From NCBI GenBank assembly GCA_016350165.1, contig CP066225.1, positions 682,001 to 746,000 of the forward strand: a stretch of DNA of 64,000 nt, in the 5' to 3' direction. The translations under genes were made by a program, and so were the position numbers. This DNA comes from Planctomycetota bacterium (lineage in GTDB: Bacteria > Planctomycetota > Phycisphaerae > Phycisphaerales > Phycisphaeraceae). This document shows, piece after piece, positions 27,772 through 36,098 of this stretch. A model generated the notes under the pieces. That model ran no database searches and was not told the origin of the DNA. It saw only the letters and a list, made by a program, of their open reading frames with translations. The number at the start of each line of letters is the position of its first letter. The stretch's first letter is position 1.

Positions 27772-28581
27772 ATGAGCAGTTCAAACAAAAAACAAAACCC
27801 AAAACCGCAATCACGCTTCATGCGCATCACCTCCATCTTCATTCTCTGCTCTATCGCCCTACTCACCATCGCCGGCCTCTGGGCCTATTGGCAATACAAA
27901 ACTGTCCCCAAATACTGGGTTGACAATCAGCAGTACCTCAGCGATACCGACAATCAGACCCTATATCGCATAGCCAGCGATCTTGAAAAACACCTCAACA
28001 GCAAAATCACCGAACCACAAACCCAACCCGACCAATCTTCACGCCGACTCCGCATTCCCACATCCCTCATCAACGCATGGCTCAATCAGCGTCTCACCCT
28101 CTGGGCTGCCGATTTCTATGGCATCGAACTCCCTGAAAACATCAGTGACGTCATGCTCTCAACCGAAGCTGACAACCTCGTTCTCGCATTCGAAATAAAC
28201 GACGGCAACATAAACCAGGTCATCTCCACAATCTTCAACATCACCTTCAACAACAGTGACACTGCCACCCTCAAACTTGTCGGCCTCCGCGCCGGTTCGC
28301 TCTCACTCCCCGTCTCCGCATCACTCTCACAACTCGGCGAAATCGACAACCTCACCGGCCCCGACACACCTGTCGAAATCACACAGCTCGACAAGGGGCT
28401 CACCTTCAACCCGACCTTCCCAATCGACAAATCACGCAACGCCCAGATCATCGGCCTCAAAACCGAGCCAGCCACCCCTGATCACCCCGAAGCGATTGTC
28501 ATTCAATTCAAACACACACCCCGCCCTTCAAATTCCAGTTCCCGTCACGCATCCTCCGCCAGTACCCTCTCAGCTTCATAA
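27772..28581 (+). CDS. Hypothetical membrane-anchored protein, 269 aa
   Basis: Not recognised. One transmembrane helix lies near residues 21-43 (ITSIFILCSIALLTIAGLWAY) after a short basic, Asn/Lys/Gln-rich N-terminus. This predicts an N-in single-pass protein with an outer domain of about 220 residues. The outer domain has a central LRIPTSLINAWLNQRL segment and ends with a Ser-rich tail. It carries neither catalytic motifs nor a lipobox. Plus-strand orientation and a 155-base gap to ubiX leave co-transcription open. Confidence 0.65.
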   Translation: MSSSNKKQNPKPQSRFMRITSIFILCSIALLTIAGLWAYWQYKTVPKYWVDNQQYLSDTDNQTLYRIASDLEKHLNSKITEPQTQPDQSSRRLRIPTSLINAWLNQRLTLWAADFYGIELPENISDVMLSTEADNLVLAFEINDGNINQVISTIFNITFNNSDTATLKLVGLRAGSLSLPVSASLSQLGEIDNLTGPDTPVEITQLDKGLTFNPTFPIDKSRNAQIIGLKTEPATPDHPEAIVIQFKHTPRPSNSSSRHASSASTLSAS

Positions 28582-28736
28582 AACCGCTATCAACGCACCC
28601 CACACACCTTTAATTCGACGTCTTTCACTTCTCATTACACTTTCCACCACACACTTCACGATTCCACCACCTAGACCCACCTGCTCCACCAGTGTTACAA
28701 TCGCTCTATAACGAGTGACTGAAACAGGAGATCGCT

Positions 28737-29393
28737 TTGTCGCAATCCTCAGACAACCCAATAACCAAATCAATCGTGCTCGCCATCACCGGCGCGTCCG
28801 GCGCACCTTACGCCCAACGCACCCTCCATGCCCTGCTCGATGCGGGTATCCATGTTCACCTCGTTATCTCCGACGCAGGTAAACGGCTTTTGCATGACGA
28901 ACTCCAAATCTCAACCAGTGATCTCAGCGCACTACTGCCCAAACCACTCGACGACTATGCGGGCGAACTGACGATTCACAACAATAAAAACATCGGCGCA
29001 ACCATCGCATCAGGCTCGTTTAAAACCGACGGCATGATCATCGCGCCATGCACCTCCAACTCACTCGCAGCAATCGCAACCTCGCAATCACAAAACCTCA
29101 TCCACCGTGCTGCGTATGTGACACTAAAAGAAAGACGTAAGTTGTTGGTATTGCATCGCGAATCGCCACTGACACTTGCCGACATCCGCAACATGGAGAC
29201 GATCACCCTCATGGGCGGCGTCATCATGCCTGCAACGCCCGGCTTCTACACGTTGCCTCAAACAATTGATGATCTGGTCAACCACATCACCGCACGCATC
29301 CTCGATCAGTTTGATATCAAACACAACCTCGCAAAAAACTGGGCCGATCAGTTAAAAGAGAACAAACAACAAGATAAATTAGCGCGTGATTAA
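28737..29393 (+). CDS. ubiX: Flavin prenyltransferase
   Basis: Makes prenylated FMN, the cofactor of UbiD-type decarboxylases in quinone synthesis. The 218-aa protein shows IVLAITGASGAPYAQR (FMN/phosphate site), IASGSFKTDGMIIAPCTSNSLAAIA, and LKERRKLLVLHRESPLTLADIRNM with the Arg and Glu of the active site. GGVIMPATPGFYTLPQT closes the fold. The TTG start at 28737 has AGGAG seven bases before it. The next gene, ubiA-like, begins before or just after the ubiX stop, so the pair is an operon. In a planctomycete it would probably serve menaquinone synthesis, for example by the futalosine route. No mqn genes are visible here. Confidence 0.93.
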   Translation: MSQSSDNPITKSIVLAITGASGAPYAQRTLHALLDAGIHVHLVISDAGKRLLHDELQISTSDLSALLPKPLDDYAGELTIHNNKNIGATIASGSFKTDGMIIAPCTSNSLAAIATSQSQNLIHRAAYVTLKERRKLLVLHRESPLTLADIRNMETITLMGGVIMPATPGFYTLPQTIDDLVNHITARILDQFDIKHNLAKNWADQLKENKQQDKLARD

Positions 29394-29400
29394 AATTGAT

Positions 29401-30330
29401 ATGAACACAGAAACGATTCCAACGCAGCCATCATTCGCCGATCAACTCAGCGCGGCCGCCAGTGATATAAAACTGTCACACACGATCTTTGCCCTACCCT
29501 TTGCATTGCTCGCAACATTCTTAGCTGCGGGTTTTGCAAACACATATCCAAGTGTTTTTCAGTTCGTTTTGATTTTGCTCTGCATGTTCTTTGCACGCAC
29601 CGTTGCGATGCTTGCGAACCGTTATCTGGATGCGGGAATGGATGCGGAGAATGCCCGTACTGCAAAACGTGCGATACCAGCTGGCCAAATGTCCAAACCT
29701 TTTGCGATGTCGGTGATGATTGTTTGTTCGGCCATTTTTTTTGCATCTGCTTCCGGTTTTTATTTTGCGAATGACAATCTGTATCCACTGTTACTTTCAC
29801 CATTAGTACTTGCGTACCTAATTGGTTACTCGTTAACAAAACGGTTCACTTTTTTGTGTCATGTATATTTGGGAACAGCACTGGCGATCAGTCCGGTTGC
29901 TGCAAGTATCGCAATCAACCCGGCATACTTGAATTCACCTGTGCCTTGGTTGATTAGTTTGATGGTGACATGTTGGGTTGCAGGATTTGATGTGATCTAC
30001 GCCTTGCAGGATGTTGAATTTGACCGAGAAAACAAGGTCTATTCGATGCCCGCATCATTGGGAGAAAACAAGGCGTTGTGGATCAGCAGATTATTGCACT
30101 TGACTGTCATCCTCGTGCTGGGATTGCTCTTTGCACTCAGTCCACAATTAAACCTGCTGTTCCTCATCGCCTCGCTTCTAACTGCTGCACTGCTAATACT
30201 CGAACATACACTTGTCTGGAAAAGCAGCACGAATCACATCAACATGGCTTTCTTTACCCTGAACGGGATCATCTCCCTGCTCTTGGGTTTAACAGGCATC
30301 ATCGACACACTTATCAAAGTCAATGCGTAG
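29401..30330 (+). CDS. ubiA: UbiA-family prenyltransferase
   Basis: Integral membrane prenyltransferase that attaches a polyprenyl chain to an aromatic or related acceptor in quinone synthesis. The two Asp-rich motifs are NRYLDAGMDAENART (residues about 70-85) and DVEFDRENKVYSMPASLG (about 205-222). Eight or nine hydrophobic helices surround them. ATG 29401 gives 309 aa; GTG 29386, which overlaps ubiX by 8 bases, gives 314 aa and cannot be excluded. Pairing with ubiX supports a role in menaquinone or ubiquinone synthesis. The acceptor is not determined. Confidence 0.88.
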   Translation: MNTETIPTQPSFADQLSAAASDIKLSHTIFALPFALLATFLAAGFANTYPSVFQFVLILLCMFFARTVAMLANRYLDAGMDAENARTAKRAIPAGQMSKPFAMSVMIVCSAIFFASASGFYFANDNLYPLLLSPLVLAYLIGYSLTKRFTFLCHVYLGTALAISPVAASIAINPAYLNSPVPWLISLMVTCWVAGFDVIYALQDVEFDRENKVYSMPASLGENKALWISRLLHLTVILVLGLLFALSPQLNLLFLIASLLTAALLILEHTLVWKSSTNHINMAFFTLNGIISLLLGLTGIIDTLIKVNA

Positions 30331-30470
30331 TGATACCATCAACACGCGCGTAGTTGTTATAAATTCAAGCACTATGCCTGTAGAAAAATACGCGTATCGT
30401 CACGACACAATCACATTGTTAAGCGGTTGAAAACCATGTATCCCCGCCCCTAATTTTTTAGTTTTAAAGA

Positions 30471-30492
30471 CCGGCGGGCTATCAGCCCGCGG
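30471..30492. repeat. REP-like palindrome
   Basis: GCGGGCT / AGCCCGC with ATC loop (30474-30480 and 30484-30490), flanked by further CCG/CGG. It lies in the 224-base gap between the convergent ubiA and DAHP synthase genes. Confidence 0.6.
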
Positions 30493-30554
30493 CTATTTTG
30501 AGTTTGTAAATACGACTGTCTAATCAAGTGTTTGATTGTTGTTCTTAACGTTGA

Positions 30555-31604
30555 TTAGACTTTGTTTAACATTTGTTCGACTGGAATACATTCACGGTCG
30601 ACTGCTTCTGCAACGCGTTGGAGGTTGACCATGAGGCCATCCATCTGATCTGGTGTGATGGATTGTGCACCGTCGGTCATTGCGTGCGCTGGGTCTTCGT
30701 GCATCTCGATTGCGAGGCCGTCGGCGCCAGCAGCGATTGCGGCTTTAGCCATGGAAGGAACGAGACGAGCGTGTCCTGTGCCATGGGATGGGTCGATAAT
30801 GATTGGAAGGTGTGAACGCATTTGAAGTTCGGGGACAGCTGAGAGGCTGAGGGTGTTGCGTGTGTGATCTTCGAAAGTACGGATACCACGTTCGCAGAGG
30901 ATAACGTTGTTGTTGCCTTCAGCGAGGATGTATTCAGCAGCTTGCAGGTACTCATCGATCGTCATGGACATACCACGCTTGTAAAGAACTGGTTTTGGCT
31001 GCTTGCCACATGCTTCGAGTAGTTTGAAGTTTTGGCTGTTGCGTGTGCCGATTTGAAGACAGTCTGCGTACTTGCTGACGAGTTCGACGTCTGAAGGTGT
31101 GAGTACTTCGGTGACGATCGGGAGGCCGGTTTCATCACGTGCTGCTGCGAGCATTTTGAGGCCATCTTCGCCGAAGCCTTGGAATGCGTATGGGTTTGTG
31201 CGTGGTTTGAATGCGCCGCCACGTAGTGCGTGAGCGCCGGAAGCTTTGACTTGTCGTGCAGCCTCCATGATTTCCTTTTCGCCTTCGACTGAACAAGGGC
31301 CTGCGATGACAGGTACTTGTTTGCCGCCGAAAACGCATGTTTCTGAGAGTTTGATGACAGTCTTTTGGTTGCCGGTGGTTTCGATGGCAGCCATTTTGTA
31401 AGGCGCGAGAACGCGCATCACTTTGCTTACGCCGGGTGCCTGTTCGACGACTGCGCAGTCTTTAAGTCGTTCATCGCCGATGGCGGCGACGACGGTCAGG
31501 TCGGTCCCCACAATAACCTGATCTTTAAGTCCCATTTCTTTGATTAAAGTTTTCACGCCTTCAATCTCCGTTTCACTTGCCCCTGGTCTCATTACCACAA
31601 TCAT
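30555..31604 (-). CDS. aroF: 3-deoxy-7-phosphoheptulonate synthase (DAHP synthase) with N-terminal regulatory domain
   Basis: First enzyme of the shikimate pathway, joining phosphoenolpyruvate and erythrose-4-phosphate. Residues 1-70 form the ferredoxin/ACT-like regulatory domain of the Thermotoga-type (type I-beta) enzymes ([17 protein letters not shown]). The catalytic barrel follows with [78 protein letters not shown] and [11 protein letters not shown], which hold the metal ligands Cys, His, Glu and Asp. At 349 aa it is full length. AGGAG lies seven bases before the ATG. Its leader holds an aromatic leader peptide and a terminator. Confidence 0.95.
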   Translation of the reverse strand: MIVVMRPGASETEIEGVKTLIKEMGLKDQVIVGTDLTVVAAIGDERLKDCAVVEQAPGVSKVMRVLAPYKMAAIETTGNQKTVIKLSETCVFGGKQVPVIAGPCSVEGEKEIMEAARQVKASGAHALRGGAFKPRTNPYAFQGFGEDGLKMLAAARDETGLPIVTEVLTPSDVELVSKYADCLQIGTRNSQNFKLLEACGKQPKPVLYKRGMSMTIDEYLQAAEYILAEGNNNVILCERGIRTFEDHTRNTLSLSAVPELQMRSHLPIIIDPSHGTGHARLVPSMAKAAIAAGADGLAIEMHEDPAHAMTDGAQSITPDQMDGLMVNLQRVAEAVDRECIPVEQMLNKV

Positions 31605-31767
31605 GTCCAGTCTCCTGTGCTGTTGCTGTTCAATCCGTTACCAAACCCATGAGTCTGGTGTGATTGTTAGGGTGTACCACTCGAGTTTTGTAGAACGTAT
31701 GAAAGTCATGGTTGTTGCCTTATTTTTTAATCGTGACTTTGACGTCTTACAAACCAGTTACGCCAAC

Positions 31768-31800
31768 AAAAAAACCCCGAAGCGTTAGCCGCTGCGGGGT
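31768..31800 (-). terminator. Attenuator terminator in the DAHP synthase leader
   Basis: On the minus strand CCCCG-C-AGCG pairs with CGCT-T-CGGGG (plus 31795-31799 and 31790-31793 with 31781-31784 and 31775-31779), followed by T7 (31768-31774). It lies 32 bases past the leader-peptide stop and 163 bases before the aroF start. The arm GCGGCT (31787-31792) can instead pair with AGCCGC inside the leader peptide (31856-31861). Confidence 0.85.
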
Positions 31801-31820
31801 TTTGGTGTTTTTACCGTTGA

Positions 31821-31843
31821 TTCAGTCATGAATTATGACTGAA
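31821..31843 (-). promoter_or_regulatory. Hairpin at the leader-peptide stop
   Basis: Perfect 9-bp stem TTCAGTCAT / ATGACTGAA with a five-base loop that spans the stop codon of the aromatic leader peptide. It could act as a pause or segment-2 hairpin of the attenuator. Confidence 0.6.
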
Positions 31844-31916
31844 CGAATACCCAGCGCGGCTGTTTGCCGGTAAACCAAAACCAGAAATAATAAAATCGGA
31901 TGGTCGCTGAGTTCAT
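31833..31916 (-). CDS. Aromatic leader peptide of DAHP synthase, 27 aa
   Basis: A short ORF starts at ATG 31916 and ends at TAA 31833. Residues 8-15 read FYYFWFWF, and RWVF follows near the end, so ten of 27 residues are Phe, Tyr or Trp. That density is not expected by chance and matches leader peptides of ribosome-mediated attenuators. Codons 19-21 supply AGCCGC, which can pair with the GCGGCT arm of the downstream terminator. A stalled ribosome at the aromatic run would leave this segment free and prevent termination. No Shine-Dalgarno is close to the ATG. The promoter places the transcript start at or next to the A of the ATG, so translation is probably leaderless. Confidence 0.88.
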   Translation of the reverse strand: MNSATIRFYYFWFWFTGKQPRWVFVQS

Positions 31917-31922
31917 GGTGGA

Positions 31923-31950
31923 AGTATCGCACCTTTGAGGTTTTTGTCAA
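31923..31950 (-). promoter_or_regulatory. Sigma-70-like promoter of the DAHP synthase unit
   Basis: On the minus strand: TTGACA (plus 31945-31950), a 16-base gap, GATACT (31923-31928). Seven bases downstream of the -10 lies position 31916, the first base of the leader-peptide ATG. Confidence 0.75.
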
Positions 31951-32103
31951 ATCAATTTTCGGATGATCCGCAAAAATTCATCGGCATAGTGTTATCAATC
32001 ATTGTAGAAATACTAATTTTTAAGGGTAAAAACCCATCTTTTTGAGATCAAAAAGTTTTTGAACAAACGATTTGGCGATTTAAAGCTGTGTAAGAGAGTC
32101 GTT
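31951..32103. other. Gap upstream of the DAHP synthase promoter
   Basis: AT-rich spacer between the DAHP synthase promoter and the stop of the Fur-family gene. Nothing else seen. Confidence 0.4.
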
Positions 32104-32565
32104 TTATTCGTTATTTGAATCAGTTTCGATCACATTCATCGCTTCAACCGGGTCAACCTCATCGGCTTTTGCAGCACAATCGGGGCATGTCCCGAAGAGT
32201 GTGAGTTCGTGCCCATCGACGAGGAAACCGCCGGGTAAGGTAGTGCCTTCGGGCAATGAAACCGGACAGATGTGCAAGTCAAAAACACGTTGACATACGC
32301 GACATCTGAAGTGGTGATGATGCCCGAGATGAGCAGCTTCGTAACGGTTTTGACCATCGGGGAGGACGACGCATTTAATGTCCCCACCCTCATGTAAAGC
32401 TTTGACAATACGGTAGACTGTTGCGATCCCTACATCACATTTTGCGTTAGCGTGCTCATGAATTTCCTGAACCGTTAACGGTCCCTCGGCATCATTGATC
32501 ACGTGTTCGACAGTCTTTCTTTGCACCGTATTACGCTTTGGAATATTCGCCTTCACTTCTGACAT
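32104..32565 (-). CDS. Fur-family metalloregulator
   Basis: DNA-binding metal or peroxide sensor of 153 aa. An N-terminal winged helix contains AEGPLTVQEIHEHANAKC and GIATVYRIVKALHEGGDI, the Fur recognition helix. NRYEAAHLGHHHHFRCRVC holds the His-rich metal site. The structural Zn site comprises CRVCQRVFDL and TLFGTCPDCAAK, two CxxC pairs. ATG 32565 is supported by GAGG five bases upstream; the longer frame to 32694 adds a Cys-rich tail with no homology. Members sense Fe, Zn, Mn or peroxide; Zur is possible, but the residues seen do not decide it. No metal-transport gene is adjacent. Confidence 0.9.
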   Translation of the reverse strand: MSEVKANIPKRNTVQRKTVEHVINDAEGPLTVQEIHEHANAKCDVGIATVYRIVKALHEGGDIKCVVLPDGQNRYEAAHLGHHHHFRCRVCQRVFDLHICPVSLPEGTTLPGGFLVDGHELTLFGTCPDCAAKADEVDPVEAMNVIETDSNNE

Positions 32566-33388
32566 AACATCCTCATTTGTAGAAAGAACCCTAATCGCCT
32601 GGTATGCACAGGCTATACAACACAGACTGCTTGAAAAAAATACACGATTGCTCCCCAAAGCAATGCCCAAACCCTTATCAAGCATCACATCCATTGGTAC
32701 AGGACATCATAACTGAGTCATGTACGTTGCGACGTTAATATTCTACCGTAGATAAACGAAACACTGACACCGCTGCCAATATCCCCGGCCTTGTCCATAC
32801 GTAACTTAGAATGTATCTGAAAAAGTGCACAACTCTCATGCTCAAAAGATAAAAACATGTTTGATTGCAACTATTATCGCTAACAAGTCTAACGCCGCCT
32901 TTGGCAAACGGATTGTACAACATAATTCCGGATCTGTGCAGTACTATTCTGAAAACAAAAAGTAAAAGCACTATAGGTAAATTTTGTGCGATTGGGTTAT
33001 CAATAAGTCGCTTAAAACAATAGAAGCAAACCCTAGGTTTAAAGCAAAGAATGGGTTGATGCAATTAGCAACAACATCATCCGACATACAACCCCAATTA
33101 AATATGGATAAAGCTTGCGAATCGATTCGCATCATAGAAAGCTTAACCTATAGCGATGTTTTCCACTTGCCCACAATAAGAGTGAATAAAGAGTACAAGA
33201 GTAGATGTATATATGAGCCTGATTTTCAGGAGCAAGATAAAGCATCTATCTAATGATTAGACAGTCGCAATCGCAATGACGATCTATGTAAAAGATAAGA
33301 AGTGATTTTCATTGAGAATAGATTGAATGATTCTAGTTAAGCATCATTCGGTGTGTGTTGCGATGGGAAGTGCTGTTAAATCGATTAA
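32566..33388. other. Long low-content intergenic region
   Basis: More than 800 AT-rich bases. The only notable plus-strand frame is 32984-33253 (see that entry). CTAATGATTAG at 33251-33261 resembles the intergenic dyad. No hairpin with a T tract was found. Confidence 0.4.
32984..33253 (+). CDS. Doubtful small ORF, 89 aa
   Basis: The frame opens with TTG and encodes a polar protein with a Cys pair far apart and no recognisable domain. No clear ribosome site precedes it, and codon choice is AT-rich and unlike neighbouring genes. It could be a horizontally acquired fragment or chance. Listed only because it is the sole open frame in a long gap. Confidence 0.2.
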   Translation: MCDWVINKSLKTIEANPRFKAKNGLMQLATTSSDIQPQLNMDKACESIRIIESLTYSDVFHLPTIRVNKEYKSRCIYEPDFQEQDKASI

Positions 33389-33817
33389 CTAGCTCGCCAG
33401 TGCCATGCCATGGGTTAACTCGCGAATAACTTGCTCGACGAGTTTTGTATTGGCTTCTGGAAAAGAGAAATTGAGAAGATCTTCAGGGCGGACCCATTGG
33501 TGGTCAACAACGGCATGATTCTGAAGCTCGCCGCCGAGCCATTCGCAGAAGAAGGGATTGAGTTCGACGGTCCCATAATCGTATTTATGGAGTACGGAAT
33601 CGAGTTGAGAAAGAATACGTACCTTGGCTCCGAGCTCTTCTTCGAATTCACGGACAACACAGTGTTCGAGGGATTCGTTGGGTTCAAGTTTGCCGCCTGG
33701 GAATTCCCAGTAGCCGGGGAGAACGCCCGTGTCGGGTCTTTTTGCGATCAACACCCGAACATTATCCTGACTTTTATGTACAAGGACACCGATACCAACA
33801 CGAATAACGCTGCTCAT
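33389..33817 (-). CDS. mutT: NUDIX hydrolase, MutT-like
   Basis: Probably an 8-oxo-dGTP diphosphatase that cleans the nucleotide pool. The 142-aa protein starts with VIRVGIGVLVHKSQDNVRVL and contains LPGYWEFPGGKLEPNE followed by SLEHCVVREFEEELGA, the complete Nudix box G-x5-E-x7-REU-x-EE-x-G. WVRPEDLLNFSFPEAN near the C-terminus fits MutT rather than ADP-ribose hydrolases. It is transcribed away from the candidate small RNA upstream. No partner genes are adjacent. Confidence 0.87.
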   Translation of the reverse strand: MSSVIRVGIGVLVHKSQDNVRVLIAKRPDTGVLPGYWEFPGGKLEPNESLEHCVVREFEEELGAKVRILSQLDSVLHKYDYGTVELNPFFCEWLGGELQNHAVVDHQWVRPEDLLNFSFPEANTKLVEQVIRELTHGMALAS

Positions 33818-34016
33818 GAGCCCTGCTCCACTTCCTAAAACGGGGGTACAAATTCACAAATCCAGCCGATTTATCGACTTAAATCAACACCGCCGCCACC
33901 CTCAGAGCAGATAAAATTTTTCTTTTCCCCAAACCGGCCTTTCCACCATACATAAACGTCGTAACCATTGCAAATTAAAGCAGTTAAAATAATCATGTTT
34001 AATACAAAAAGCTTCA
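33818..34016. other. Gap between mutT and the candidate small RNA promoter
   Basis: Holds the presumed mutT promoter on the minus strand; nothing else seen. Confidence 0.4.
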
Positions 34017-34046
34017 TTGACAGGCAGCAAAATCAGCCGATAGGAT
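34017..34046 (+). promoter_or_regulatory. Sigma-70-like promoter of the candidate small RNA
   Basis: TTGACA (34017-34022), an 18-base gap, TAGGAT (34041-34046). The predicted start is near 34053. Confidence 0.6.
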
Positions 34047-34052
34047 AGGTAC

Positions 34053-34178
34053 AAGCGTATTGCATAGCACAGCGAGTCAAATTTGGAGGGGATGAATAGG
34101 TCAGACTCGCTTAAACGGATATTAGCCGTGGCGCACCTCCACCACAGGAATCGGAGCCCTGTCGTGGAGGTTTTTTAT
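34053..34178 (+). ncRNA. Candidate small RNA or attenuated leader of acpH
   Basis: Downstream of a good promoter, the RNA can form hairpin 1, AGCGAGTC / GACTCGCT (34071-34078 and 34104-34111), whose loop holds GGAGGGGATGAA. A terminator with stem ACCTCCAC-C-ACAGG / CCTGT-C-GTGGAGGT (34135-34148 and 34158-34171) and T6 follows. The terminator arm ACCTCCAC could pair with the GGAGG in the first loop or with mRNA ribosome sites. A 33-codon ORF from 34093 overlaps it. acpH starts 92 bases past the terminator, so conditional read-through is an alternative. Confidence 0.45.
34135..34176 (+). terminator. Intrinsic terminator of the candidate small RNA
   Basis: Thirteen pairs with one C-C mismatch and a nine-base loop, then T6. 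Confidence 0.85.
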
Positions 34179-34269
34179 GCGCACGATGAATAATGAAGAC
34201 GAATAGACAAACGTAGCGTGAAGAGAAGATTACTTGCATTGAATTGATGGCCATCTAACATTGTGCGAT

Positions 34270-34908
34270 ATGAATTTTCTTGCTCATCTACATCTTGCAA
34301 ACGATACGCCTGCTTCGATGGTTGGGAATCTGATGCCTGACTTGGTACATGGTAAGTTGCCGCCTATTGATGATACGGAAGTACAACATGGGATCATGAC
34401 GCATCGCAGGGTTGATGCGTTTACAGATACACACCCGATTTTTGCGAAGTCGAAGGCACACTTTATAGAAGCGGATTCGTTGCCGGGGACGGTATCGTTA
34501 CGACACTTCTCGGGGATACTAGTAGATGTTTACTATGATCACTTTCTGTCTGCCGACTGGCATATGTATCATGAGATGAGCTTGCCTGAATTTATTGGGC
34601 ATGCATATATGCGACTGCATGAAGGGTGTGAATATATGCCAAAGCAGATGCTGTCTCGCATGGCTCGTATCAGGGACGCGGATTATTTGTCACAGTACGC
34701 AACAACACAAGGTCTGAATAATGTATTGACGCTAATGTCGATGCGATTTTCTGAACGACTTGATCGTAATATTCAGATGCAACATTCCGTGCCGATCATG
34801 CTTGCAAACTACCAGGCGTTGCGTGAAGAATTTCATGCGTTTTATCCGCAGTTGATGAAGTACGTTGAAAATTGCAATGCAGAAACGACGAACGTGTGTG
34901 AAATGTGA
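34270..34908 (+). CDS. acpH: Acyl carrier protein phosphodiesterase
   Basis: Hydrolase that removes the phosphopantetheine arm from holo-ACP (AcpH, former DUF479). The HD-like metal residues are visible: MNFLAHLHLA at the N-terminus, MVGNLMPDLVHGK, HGIMTHRRVDAFTDTHP and LRHFSGILVDVYYDHFLSADW. The length of 212 aa is close to E. coli AcpH (193 aa). I take ATG 34270; TTG 34261 is in frame but adds only three residues. A strong terminator at 34941-34970 follows. Confidence 0.9.
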   Translation: MNFLAHLHLANDTPASMVGNLMPDLVHGKLPPIDDTEVQHGIMTHRRVDAFTDTHPIFAKSKAHFIEADSLPGTVSLRHFSGILVDVYYDHFLSADWHMYHEMSLPEFIGHAYMRLHEGCEYMPKQMLSRMARIRDADYLSQYATTQGLNNVLTLMSMRFSERLDRNIQMQHSVPIMLANYQALREEFHAFYPQLMKYVENCNAETTNVCEM

Positions 34909-34940
34909 GTCGTTTTAATACTATTTTAAAAGTATAAAAT

Positions 34941-34970
34941 AAGCGAAGCTGATATAAACCAGCTTCGCTT
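34941..34970. terminator. Bidirectional terminator between acpH and the sugar kinase
   Basis: Eleven-bp stem AAGCGAAGCTG / CAGCTTCGCTT with an eight-base loop. T-rich tracts flank both sides, so it can serve both convergent genes. Confidence 0.85.
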
Positions 34971-35003
34971 TTATTTTACTCTGAATGTATTGAGTGGATT
35001 GAG

Positions 35004-36098
35004 TTAGCGGATGATTCTTGCACCACCACCACCTGCAACGTGGAGCAGTTCTTTTTCAGTGATCATGCTTGTATCGCCACGTGTTGTTTGGAGGAGTGCT
35101 CCGTGAGCTGTACCGATGTTGACAGCTTTTTGTGGATCGTAACCCTTGAGGAAACTGTATGTGAAGCCTGATGCGAAACCGTCGCCGCCGCCGACGCGGT
35201 CTTCAATGAGTAGACGGTCGAAGCTTGGGCCATGAAAGAACTTGTCTTCTTCAGCCCAGTACATAATTGCAGACCAGTTGTTTTCGTTGGCGTTGAGCAC
35301 TTCGCGGAGGGTTGTGCCGATGACTTTGAGGTTTGGATAATCCTTCGCGACCTTACGGACCATCTTCTTGTAGCTTTCGATGGGGAGGTCTTTGAGATTT
35401 TCGTCTTCTGCACCTTCAACTTCGTACCCAAGGACTTTTTGGAAGTCTTCTTCGTTACCGATAAGACAGTCGATGTACTGGACGAGTGGCTTGGTTGTTG
35501 CGATTGCTTCTTCGCTAGACCAGAGTTTGCTGCGGAAGTTGAGGTCGTACGAAACGATTGTGCCCGCATCGTGAGCAGCTTTGAGCGCTTCAGCTGCGAC
35601 TTTGCGTGTTGATTCGCTGAGGCATGTGAAGATGCCGCCGGTGTGAAGCCAACGAACGCCACGTTTTTCGAAGAGCTCTTTCCAATCGACGTCGCCTTCG
35701 TTCATTTTGCTGGTTGCGCTGTGACCACGGTCATATAGGGTGACGCTTGCGCGAGGGCCCTGCCCGACTTCGGTCCAGTTGAGGCCCATGCGAGCTTCTT
35801 TGCCGACACCGTCGTATGGGAGTTCAACTGCGTGTTTGATGTCGAGGCCACCACCGCGAGCGTGATTTCTGACGATCGCCCCGATGGGGTTATCGACGAG
35901 GCCACCGACCCAGCCGGTGCGAAGGCCGAGTCTTGAAAGAGCATATGCGACGTTGTATTCGCCGCCACCGACGTAAACTTCGAGTGTGTTGGTGAATTCA
36001 ACACGGTTATGGCCGGGAGGACTGAGACGGACCATACATTCGCCAAGTGAAACGAGATCAAGTTCACATGATTCAGCACTTCGAATATTCAAGGACAT
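35004..36098 (-). CDS. PfkB-family sugar kinase, KDG kinase-like
   Basis: Ribokinase-fold kinase of 364 aa, most like 2-keto-3-deoxygluconate kinases. The N-terminal LVSLGECMVRLSPPGHNRVE and YVGGGEYNVAYALSRLGL are the substrate side. IVSYDLNFRSKLWSSEEA and IDCLIGNEEDFQKVLG are typical of KdgK. DRVGGGDGFASGFTYSFLKG is the C-terminal signature with the catalytic Asp of GDGFASG. AAGGAG lies six bases before the ATG. No eda or uronate genes are adjacent, so substrate assignment rests on sequence alone. Confidence 0.85.
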   Translation of the reverse strand: MSLNIRSAESCELDLVSLGECMVRLSPPGHNRVEFTNTLEVYVGGGEYNVAYALSRLGLRTGWVGGLVDNPIGAIVRNHARGGGLDIKHAVELPYDGVGKEARMGLNWTEVGQGPRASVTLYDRGHSATSKMNEGDVDWKELFEKRGVRWLHTGGIFTCLSESTRKVAAEALKAAHDAGTIVSYDLNFRSKLWSSEEAIATTKPLVQYIDCLIGNEEDFQKVLGYEVEGAEDENLKDLPIESYKKMVRKVAKDYPNLKVIGTTLREVLNANENNWSAIMYWAEEDKFFHGPSFDRLLIEDRVGGGDGFASGFTYSFLKGYDPQKAVNIGTAHGALLQTTRGDTSMITEKELLHVAGGGGARIIR

